From Streptomyces sp. NBC_00224 (GTDB taxonomy: Bacteria > Actinomycetota > Actinomycetes > Streptomycetales > Streptomycetaceae), in assembly GCF_041435195.1 (NCBI RefSeq), contig NZ_CP108106.1, positions 6,735,501-6,799,500 on the forward strand: 64,000 nucleotides of DNA, in the 5' to 3' direction. The position numbers were made by a program, and so were the translations under genes. The notes below the pieces were generated by a model. It did not search any database. It had not been told where the DNA came from and saw only the letters and a program-made list of their open reading frames with translations. Positions 52,613-59,251 of this stretch are shown piece after piece (position 1 is the stretch's first letter; every line of letters begins with the position of its first letter).

Positions 52613-53002
52613 GTGAGCAGGTACGACGTCACCGATGAACAGTGGGAGGGGCTCGCCCAGGTCGTTCCGCTGCGCAGTCGCAATGAGTGGCCGTCGCGCG
52701 TCGACCACCTCACCATCCCCAACGAGTACGCGGCCGTCGCACAGCGCCGCTTCGTGGTCCTGCGCGTCCAGGTCTTCGCGGACGCGCGCGAGGTCGCCGA
52801 ATACATGATGGCGCAGACCCCGGTCCTGCTCGATCTGACGGGCGCGGACACCGAAGTCGCCAAGCGCATACTCGACTTCAGCAGCGGAGTGGTCTTCGGC
52901 CTGGGCAGCGGAATGCACCGGGTCGACCGCAACGTCTTCCTCCTCGCCCCCGCCGGCACGGAGGTGGAGGGCATCGCCGAGGCCGTCGTGCCCCATGCGT
53001 AG
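52613..53002 (+). CDS. SepF-like cell-division protein
   Basis: A 129-aa protein containing the SepF core fold (residues ~45-125): VVLRVQVFADAREVAEYM, VLLDLTGADTEVAKRILDFSSGVVFGLGSGMHRV and VFLLAPAGTEVE. SepF binds FtsZ and the membrane. This copy has only a short N-terminus without the usual amphipathic membrane helix and basic linker, so it may work with another SepF. Streptomyces carry several sepF paralogues. GTG start at 52613 (GGTGGTCCG upstream). Confidence 0.85.
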   Translation: MSRYDVTDEQWEGLAQVVPLRSRNEWPSRVDHLTIPNEYAAVAQRRFVVLRVQVFADAREVAEYMMAQTPVLLDLTGADTEVAKRILDFSSGVVFGLGSGMHRVDRNVFLLAPAGTEVEGIAEAVVPHA

Positions 53003-53125
53003 GGCCGTTCCCGTGCGGGAGAACGTTGTGTAAGGCCATCCCCCAGGGCGGAGCCGTCCCTCGTTCGTAGGAAGGCGATCGAGGCGTAACGGTTCGTCAC
53101 GTTTCGCCCTCGTACGGTCCGTTCC

Positions 53126-54250
53126 ATGAACGGAACCTGCGACCGGCCCACCGTCACCGAACTGCGGCTCTCCGCCTTCAAGTCGCACCGCGGCGCGGTC
53201 TTCCCGCTCGGCCCGCTCACCTTCCTGGCGGGACCGAGCGGCAGCGGCAAGTCCAGTGTCCTCCAGGCGTACGAGGCACTGGCCCGGCTCGGCTCCGGCG
53301 CCACCCTCGCCTCGGCGTTCCCCGACCCCGCCGGGTGCGTACCGGAACGCGCCGAGGCGGACGCCCAAGGCAGACGCGGGTTCCGCATCGGCTGCACCGT
53401 CGACGGGCCCGCCGGACCCGTCCGGCTCGACCTCGCCGTCCAGGCCGAGCCGGAACTCCGCGTCGTCGGCGAACGTTTGACCAGTGACGGCGACACCCTC
53501 CTGTCCACCGCCCTGCGCGACCCCGGCCGCTCCACCGTGCAGGCCGCCTGGCACACCGCCGGCGCCGTCCCGGTCACCCGCGCCCCGCTCCCCGACGACC
53601 GGCTCGGCACCGCCCTGCTGCCACTGCGCGTCGCCGGGAAGACCGAGGGGCAGCTGCGGGTCCTCGCCGCCGCCGAGCAAGTGGTCGTCGCCCTGCGGTC
53701 CGTGTTCGCCTGCGACCCCCAGCCGCAGCGCATGCGCGAACCCGTCCTGCCCGGCCAGGGACGGCTGCGGCGCGGCTGCGACAACCTCGCCGAGATCCTC
53801 TCCCGCACCGCCGAGGAGTGCACCATCCGGCATGCCCGGCTGGTCACCGCGGCCCGCGCGGGCTGCGCCGGCCCGGTCACCGCGCTCGCCGCCGAAGAAC
53901 TGGCCGACGGGACGTTACGGGCCGTGGTGGGCCGCGGCGAACGGACACCCACGCCCGTGGCCCGCCTGGGCGAAGGCGAACTGCGCTACCTCGCGCTCGC
54001 CCTGGTCCTGCTCACCGGCCCCGGAGTACTCGCCGTCGACACCGTCGCCGAGATCCCGTCCGCCATGCAGACCCTCACCGTCCTCACCGACGGATTCGAC
54101 CGGGGCCTCGACCGGCGCCAGGCCGGCGAACTGGCCGCACTGGCCGCCGAGATGTGCCGACGCGGCCACATCCGTCTCGCCGGCACCGTCACGGACGCCG
54201 GATGCGCCCGAGGAGTCCAGGGGGCGGCAGTGGTAGACCTGGAGCCGTGA
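53126..54250 (+). CDS. SMC/RecF-like AAA ATPase with TTA codon
   Basis: A 374-aa ATPase of the AAA_21/RecF-like type. The N-terminal strand (TELRLSAFKSHRGAVFPLGPLTFLAGPSGSGKSS) includes Walker A GPSGSGKSS at ~35-43. There is no coiled-coil insert. A signature-like LGEGELRYLALALVLL occurs at ~277-292. The Walker B region reads GVLAVDTVAEIP instead of the usual LLLDEPE, so the catalytic Glu is displaced. A TTA codon at 53915-53917 makes expression bldA-dependent. The stop overlaps the MazG-like gene by 4 bp. Possible DNA-repair or defence ATPase; function unknown. Confidence 0.78.
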   Translation: MNGTCDRPTVTELRLSAFKSHRGAVFPLGPLTFLAGPSGSGKSSVLQAYEALARLGSGATLASAFPDPAGCVPERAEADAQGRRGFRIGCTVDGPAGPVRLDLAVQAEPELRVVGERLTSDGDTLLSTALRDPGRSTVQAAWHTAGAVPVTRAPLPDDRLGTALLPLRVAGKTEGQLRVLAAAEQVVVALRSVFACDPQPQRMREPVLPGQGRLRRGCDNLAEILSRTAEECTIRHARLVTAARAGCAGPVTALAAEELADGTLRAVVGRGERTPTPVARLGEGELRYLALALVLLTGPGVLAVDTVAEIPSAMQTLTVLTDGFDRGLDRRQAGELAALAAEMCRRGHIRLAGTVTDAGCARGVQGAAVVDLEP

Positions 54251-54696
54251 CCGAACTCGACGTAGAGGCACTCCAGCGCCGACTGGCCGACTTCGCGGCC
54301 GCGCGCCACTGGCAGCCCTTCCACACCCCCAAGAACCTCGTCTCCGCCCTCAGCGTCGAGGCCTCCGAACTCCTTGAGATCTTCCAGTGGCTGACCCCCG
54401 AGCAGTCCGACCGCGTCATGCACGACCCCGACCGCGCCCACCGGGTGACCGACGAGGTCGCCGACGTCCTCGCCTATCTCCTCCAGCTCTGCGAAGTCCT
54501 CGGCATCGACCCGCTCGCCGCGCTCGCCGCCAAGATCGACCGCAACGAGCTCCGCTTCCCCGTCCCCACCGCCCCGCCCGCCCCGCAGAACCTCACCGGG
54601 CCCGCCCCGGCACAGACCCGCCCGACCTCCGCACAAACCGGCCGCGCCCCTGTACAGAACCCCGAAGAAAGTCCAAACGGTCACTCTTCGGAGTGA
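54247..54696 (+). CDS. MazG-like (iMazG/RS21-C6) nucleotide pyrophosphohydrolase
   Basis: A 149-aa protein. The four-helix MazG core (residues ~5-100) has the metal ligands in LSVEASELLEIFQW (ExxE) and DEVADVLAYLLQL (ExxD), typical of all-alpha NTP pyrophosphatases acting on dCTP or modified nucleotides. The last ~45 residues form a Pro/Gln/Thr-rich tail unusual for the family. GTG 54247 overlaps the ATPase stop (GTGA). A cUUCGg hairpin spans its stop codon. Confidence 0.85.
   Translation: MTELDVEALQRRLADFAAARHWQPFHTPKNLVSALSVEASELLEIFQWLTPEQSDRVMHDPDRAHRVTDEVADVLAYLLQLCEVLGIDPLAALAAKIDRNELRFPVPTAPPAPQNLTGPAPAQTRPTSAQTGRAPVQNPEESPNGHSSE
54681..54696. promoter_or_regulatory. TCACTC-N4-GAGTGA palindrome (BldD-like half-sites / cUUCGg hairpin)
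   Basis: A perfect 6-bp inverted repeat with TTCG centre that ends on the mazG-like stop codon. As DNA the arms match BldD half-sites TNACNC/GNGTNA with wider spacing. As RNA it is a stable UUCG tetraloop. A second copy lies 86 bp downstream. Confidence 0.55.
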
Positions 54697-54766
54697 GCGA
54701 GTTATTCAAAACCCCCTGCTCGTCCACAGATTTCCCAATTCCTCTGGCTTTCCTGGCCTCAGAAGC

Positions 54767-54782
54767 TCACTCTAGGTAGTGA
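54767..54782. promoter_or_regulatory. Second TCACTC-N4-TAGTGA palindrome upstream of DUF6099 gene
   Basis: Same 16-bp frame as 54681-54696 with one arm mismatch, 36 bp before ATG 54819. TAGGTA within it could be the -10 element, so a bound repressor would block the promoter. Confidence 0.5.
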
Positions 54783-54818
54783 CGGGGAAACGGATCGTCG
54801 TATGAACGGGGGCGACTC

Positions 54819-55310
54819 ATGGACGCGGTACGGCTCATCGGAGTGAGCAGGTTAGCGCTCGCGGAAAGTACCGCGGCGCTGGAGATCGTCGCCGAGGCCT
54901 GGCAGGCACAAGCCCTCGCCCAGGCCATCGGAAGCCACCTGGCGGCCACCGGCCCACCGGAACTCAGGGGCGAAGCACGCGGCCTCAGCGAGACCGGCGG
55001 CCGCGGCTGCGGCGCCCTCGACCACCCCGGGCTGCGCATCGGCGGCATCCGCGCCACCCAGCTCTCCGAAGTCACCGACGCCAGACAGACGCTGACCGGA
55101 CTCGGTGGCCTGCTCGGAGATGTCGGCATGGCCCTCGTCGGCGTCGCCTGCGCCACCGACGAAGAAGGGCTCTACTGGCAGTGCATCGAAGCGATCGACG
55201 CCGCCGACGAGTCGAGCGACCGGGTCCGCGGAATGCTCCGCCGACTCACCGTACGCGAGCAGGAAAGACGGCCCGGCGCCCTGCGCGACTCGACGGCGAG
55301 GCCGTCATGA
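54819..55310 (+). CDS. DUF6099 family protein with TTA codon
   Basis: A 163-aa largely helical, Ala/Leu-rich protein of a Streptomyces-type family (DUF6099, assigned from memory of its N-terminus). The 12th codon is TTA (54852-54854), predicting dependence on bldA tRNA late in growth. No transmembrane segment or catalytic motif is evident. Two copies of a TCACTC-type palindrome lie upstream. It is convergent with the 76-aa gene at 55337. Function unknown, but the regulatory marks suggest a developmental role. Confidence 0.72.
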   Translation: MDAVRLIGVSRLALAESTAALEIVAEAWQAQALAQAIGSHLAATGPPELRGEARGLSETGGRGCGALDHPGLRIGGIRATQLSEVTDARQTLTGLGGLLGDVGMALVGVACATDEEGLYWQCIEAIDAADESSDRVRGMLRRLTVREQERRPGALRDSTARPS

Positions 55311-55336
55311 CCGGACGGGAGTCACCACACCGGCAC

Positions 55337-55567
55337 TCACACGCCCGTGGAGCGGCCCTCCATATGCCCACCGGCGTCCTGACCCGGCAGCACACGCTCG
55401 GCGGAGGACTGCAGATCGGCGTCGAGCTGCGAAAGATCCGCGTTCAGCGCCGCCATCAACTCCTCCATCTGCTGCAGCAGCCCCTTCGGCGCACCTTGCT
55501 GCCCGGGCACGGACTGCCCGGCCGGCTCCTGCGGCACGGCCTGTTCGGGCACGGCTTCCTGGGACAT
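55337..55567 (-). CDS. Small helical protein (76 aa)
   Basis: A 76-aa protein. A Gln/Pro/Glu-rich N-terminus (~1-28) is followed by a clear amphipathic helix (LLQQMEELMAALNADLSQLDADL, about 30-52) suited to coiled-coil pairing. GAGGAGG lies 8 nt before ATG 55567, strong evidence for translation. It is opposite the frame of the flanking genes and separated by 26 bp from the DUF6099 stop. Function unknown. Confidence 0.62.
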   Translation of the reverse strand: MSQEAVPEQAVPQEPAGQSVPGQQGAPKGLLQQMEELMAALNADLSQLDADLQSSAERVLPGQDAGGHMEGRSTGV

Positions 55568-55815
55568 GGCGGCCTCCTCGGCCCAAGCCCTCCCGCGAGG
55601 CCGCGGGGGTGGCAGTTCGACAGACGCGTCGGCAACGGCCGCCGGCGCGCGGGCCGGGCGGTCCGGCTCCGCCCGAGCCAACGACCACTCAGCGCGACAG
55701 TCACTGGTCAGAGCCCGCGCGGCCCGTCAGGTGGACGATATTCACCCGACTGGGCAGCCATCGCGCATACGGCAAGGGCGGGGTTGACGACAGTTCGAAG
55801 GTGCAGGATGGATGC

Positions 55816-56745
55816 ATGGATCTTCGAATCTTCACGGAGCCCCAGCAGGGCGCCGACTACGACACTCTCCTCGCCGTCGCGAAGGCCACCGAAGCCCTCG
55901 GATTCGACGCCTTCTTCCGCTCCGACCACTACCTCCGGATGGGCTCGGCGGACGGCCTCCCGGGCCCCACCGACGCCTGGATCACCCTGGCCGGACTCGC
56001 CCGCGAGACCAGCCGCATCCGCCTCGGCACACTGATGACCGCCGGCACCTTCCGGCTCCCCGGCGTCCTCGCCATCCAGGTCGCCCAGGTGGACCAGATG
56101 TCCGGCGGCCGTATCGAACTCGGCCTGGGCGCAGGCTGGTTCGAGGGCGAGCACAAGGCGTACGGCATCCCCTTCCCGAAGGAGAAGTCCGCACGACTCG
56201 AAGAACAACTGGCCATCGTCACCGGCCTCTGGGCCACCGAGACCGGCAAGACCTTCACCCACGACGGCACCTACTACCAGCTCACCGACTCGCCCGCGCT
56301 CCCCAAGCCCGCCCAGGCCAAGGTGCCGGTCCTGATCGGCGGCCACGGCGCGGTCCGCACCCCACGGCTGGCCGCACAGTACGCCGACGAGTTCAACATC
56401 CCGTTCGCCTCCCTGGCCGACAGCGAGCGGCAGTTCGGCCGGGTGCGCGCCGCCGCGCAGAGCGCCGGACGCAGCCCCGACGGCCTGGTGTACTCCAACG
56501 CCCTGGTCGTCTGCGTAGGAAAGAACGACGCCGAAGTGGCGCGCCGGGCGGCCGCCATCGGAAGGGAGGTCGAAGAGCTCAAGGCGAACGGACTGGCGGG
56601 CTCGCCCGCCGAAGTAGTGGAGAAGATCGGCGCGTACGAGGCGATCGGTTCGTCCCGGATCTACCTGCAGGTCCTCGACCTGCACGACCTCGACCACCTC
56701 GAACTCATCTCCTCCCAGGTCCAGTCCCAGCTGAACGGGGCCTGA
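55816..56745 (+). CDS. LLM-class F420-dependent oxidoreductase
   Basis: A 309-aa TIM-barrel luciferase-like monooxygenase-fold protein. FFRSDHYLRM (~35-44), LGTLMTAGTFRLPGVLA (~72-88), DQMSGGRIELGLGAGWFEGEH (~94-114, F420-binding type) and VPVLIGGHG (~172). Probably reduces or oxidises a substrate with coenzyme F420, which actinomycetes make. ATG 55816 with AGGA upstream. The homocysteine methyltransferase gene starts 2 bp after its stop. Confidence 0.87.
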   Translation: MDLRIFTEPQQGADYDTLLAVAKATEALGFDAFFRSDHYLRMGSADGLPGPTDAWITLAGLARETSRIRLGTLMTAGTFRLPGVLAIQVAQVDQMSGGRIELGLGAGWFEGEHKAYGIPFPKEKSARLEEQLAIVTGLWATETGKTFTHDGTYYQLTDSPALPKPAQAKVPVLIGGHGAVRTPRLAAQYADEFNIPFASLADSERQFGRVRAAAQSAGRSPDGLVYSNALVVCVGKNDAEVARRAAAIGREVEELKANGLAGSPAEVVEKIGAYEAIGSSRIYLQVLDLHDLDHLELISSQVQSQLNGA

Positions 56746-56747
56746 CC

Positions 56748-57701
56748 GTGCGGCCCGCCCGTCCACTCGCCGACGCCCTGGCCGAACGGACCGTGGTCCT
56801 TGACGGCGGCCTCTCCAACCAACTAGAGGCCCAGGGCTGCGACTTGAGCGACCCGCTCTGGTCGGCCCGGCTGCTCGCCGACGACCCGAGCCAGATCGAG
56901 GCCGCACACGAGGCGTATGTACGGGCGGGCGCACAGGTACTGATCACCTCCAGCTACCAGGCGACGTACGAGGGCTTCGCCCACCGGGGAGTGCCCCGCC
57001 GCGAGGCGACGGCCCTGCTTGCCCGGAGCGTGGAGCTGGCGAGAAAGGCGGGGGAGAGGGCGGGGGCGGGGAGGGGGGTGGGGGGAGGGGAGGGGGAGCC
57101 CCCCAAGAAGGCCGAAGTATGGGTCGCCGCCTCGATCGGCCCCTACGGCGCCTTCCTGGCCGACGGCAGTGAGTACCGCGGCGGGTACGGGCTGACGGTG
57201 AAGGAGCTGGAGCGCTTCCACCGCCCCCGCGTCGAGACGCTGGCGGCAGCCGGGCCGGACGTGCTCGCGGTGGAGACCGTGCCCGACGCCGACGAGGCCG
57301 AGGCGCTGCTGCGGGCGGTCGAGGGGTGCGGAGTACCGGTGTGGCTGTCGTACAGCGTGGAGGGGCTGCGGACCAGGGCGGGCCAGCCGCTGGAGGAGGC
57401 GTTCGCGCTGGTGGCGGGCCTGGACCAGGTGATCGCCGTGGGCGTGAACTGCTGCACGCCCGCCGACGCGGACCGTGCCGTGGAGCTCGCGGCGTCGGTC
57501 ACCGGCAAGCCGGTGGTCGTCTACCCCAACAGCGGGGAGCGCTGGGACGCGGAGGCCCGGTCGTGGCGGGGCGGCGCCACGTTCGACCCGTCGCGCGTAA
57601 GTGCCTGGCGCAGCGCGGGCGCCCGTCTGGTGGGAGGCTGCTGCCGGGTGGGGCCGACGGAGATCGCACGGCTGGCGGGGTTCGTGGCAGAAGAGGCGTG
57701 A
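56748..57701 (+). CDS. mmuM: Homocysteine S-methyltransferase
   Basis: A 317-aa zinc methyltransferase using S-methylmethionine or SAM to methylate homocysteine. Zn ligands: the Cys of VGVNCC (~228) and the Cys pair of GGCCRVG (~300). Other motifs are VLDGGLSNQLEAQG (17-30), ITSSYQATYEGF and ASIGPYGAFLADGSEYRG. A Gly-rich insert (~105-122) between SVELARKAGE and AEVWVAASIGP is encoded by a G-run tract and is absent from typical relatives. GTG 56748, 2 bp after the LLM gene. Confidence 0.88.
   Translation: MRPARPLADALAERTVVLDGGLSNQLEAQGCDLSDPLWSARLLADDPSQIEAAHEAYVRAGAQVLITSSYQATYEGFAHRGVPRREATALLARSVELARKAGERAGAGRGVGGGEGEPPKKAEVWVAASIGPYGAFLADGSEYRGGYGLTVKELERFHRPRVETLAAAGPDVLAVETVPDADEAEALLRAVEGCGVPVWLSYSVEGLRTRAGQPLEEAFALVAGLDQVIAVGVNCCTPADADRAVELAASVTGKPVVVYPNSGERWDAEARSWRGGATFDPSRVSAWRSAGARLVGGCCRVGPTEIARLAGFVAEEA
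57046..57105 (+). repeat. G-run tract inside the homocysteine methyltransferase gene
   Basis: At least eight runs of three to six G lie on the coding strand, ending in a GGGGGAGCCCCCC palindrome. It has G-quadruplex-forming potential in DNA or mRNA. It is read as a short Gly/Arg/Glu-rich insertion. Confidence 0.7.
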
Positions 57702-57760
57702 GGGGCGGGACAGGTTGAGGCCACCCTCGGCACTCAGGGGAAAATGCCTGGTAGGAGCTG

Positions 57761-59251
57761 TTGAAACCGGGTGATACTCGACGCGTGTTCCTGACAATCA
57801 CCACGACCGGTACCCCTGAACGCCCCGCCACCGACCTCGGGTTTCTGCTGCACAAGCATCCCGGGAAGGCGCAGGCGTTCTCCACGTCGCACGGCACCGC
57901 GCACATCCTCTACCCCGAGGCGAGCGCCGAGCGCTGCACGGCCGCGCTGCTCCTGGAGGTGGATCCGGTCGCGCTGGTGCGGCGGGGCAAGGGCAAGGGT
58001 CGTGGCGGAGCCCCCGATTCCGCGCTGGCGCAGTACGTCAACGACCGTCCGTACGCGGCCTCGTCGCTGATGTCCGTCGCGCTGAGCACCGTCTTCAGGA
58101 GCGCCCTGCGCGGTGTGTGCAACGCGCTGCCGGAGCGGGCCGAGGCGCCGCTGCCGCTGCGGATCGAGGTGCCCGCGCTGCCCGCGCGCGGCGGCGCCGA
58201 CCTGGTGCACAAGCTGTTCGGGCCGCTGGGCTGGGCCTCGGTCTCGGCGGAGCCCGTCGCGCTGGACGAGGAGTTCCCGGAGTGGGGCGAGTCCCGTTAC
58301 GTACGGCTCGTACTGGAGGGGGAGCTGCGGCTCGCGGACGCACTGCGGCAGTTGTACGTGCTGCTGCCGGTGCTCGACGACGCCAAGCACTACTGGGTCG
58401 CGCCCGACGAGGTCGACAAGCTGCTGCGCGCCGGTGACGGCTGGCTGGCCGACCACCCCGAGCAGAAGCTGATCACCAGCCGCTATCTGTCCCGGCGCTG
58501 GGGGCTGACCCGGCAGGCAATGGAGCGCCTCGAACTGGTGCGACTGGCCGAGGCCGATGACATCGCCGTCGAGGCCATCGACAACGCGGTGGACGAGACG
58601 ACCGACACCGAGGACCGGCCCGTGCCGCTCGCCGTACAGCGACGCGATGCCATCCTGGCGGCGCTGACCGCCACCGGGGCGAGCCGGGTGCTCGATCTGG
58701 GCTGCGGCCAGGGACAGTTGGTGCAGGAGCTGCTCAAGGACGTCCGATTCACCGAGATCGTGGGTGTGGACGTCTCGATGCGGGCGCTGACGATCGCCGC
58801 GCGGCGGCTGCGCCTGGACCGGATGGGCGAGCGGCAGGCCGGGCGGATCACCCTGATGCAGGGCTCGCTCGCGTACACGGACAAGCGGCTCAAGGGGTAC
58901 GACGCGGCCGTGCTCAGCGAGGTCATCGAGCACCTCGATCTGCCGAGGCTGCCCGCGCTCGAATACGCGGTGTTCGGCGCGGCGCGCCCGCGAACGGTGA
59001 TCGTGACCACGCCGAACGTCGAGTACAACGTGCGCTGGGAGTCGCTCCCGGCCGGGCATGTGCGCCATGGCGACCACCGGTTCGAGTGGACGCGTGCGGA
59101 GTTCCGCGACTGGGCCGTTTCGGTGGCCGAACGGCACGGTTACGGCGTCGAGTTCGTGCCCGTGGGGCCGGACGACGCCGAGGTGGGGCCGCCCACCCAG
59201 ATGGCTGTATTCGAGATGACCACGACCGCGAAGGAGGCGAACGCCGCATGA
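57761..59251 (+). CDS. hen1: Bacterial Hen1: RNA 3'-terminal ribose 2'-O-methyltransferase
   Basis: A 496-aa protein. The N-terminal half (~1-250) is the bacterial Hen1 domain that binds and activates Pnkp (DLGFLLHKHPGKAQAFS). The C-terminal methyltransferase has SAM motif RVLDLGCGQGQL (~308-319), metal-site EVIEHL with Glu-Glu-His (~386-391) and HGDHRFEWTRAEF (~437). It adds a 2'-O-methyl at the 3' end of a cleaved RNA before ligation so that the repaired site resists recleavage. The stop overlaps the pnkp ATG (ATGA): a two-gene RNA-repair operon. Confidence 0.93.
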   Translation: MKPGDTRRVFLTITTTGTPERPATDLGFLLHKHPGKAQAFSTSHGTAHILYPEASAERCTAALLLEVDPVALVRRGKGKGRGGAPDSALAQYVNDRPYAASSLMSVALSTVFRSALRGVCNALPERAEAPLPLRIEVPALPARGGADLVHKLFGPLGWASVSAEPVALDEEFPEWGESRYVRLVLEGELRLADALRQLYVLLPVLDDAKHYWVAPDEVDKLLRAGDGWLADHPEQKLITSRYLSRRWGLTRQAMERLELVRLAEADDIAVEAIDNAVDETTDTEDRPVPLAVQRRDAILAALTATGASRVLDLGCGQGQLVQELLKDVRFTEIVGVDVSMRALTIAARRLRLDRMGERQAGRITLMQGSLAYTDKRLKGYDAAVLSEVIEHLDLPRLPALEYAVFGAARPRTVIVTTPNVEYNVRWESLPAGHVRHGDHRFEWTRAEFRDWAVSVAERHGYGVEFVPVGPDDAEVGPPTQMAVFEMTTTAKEANAA

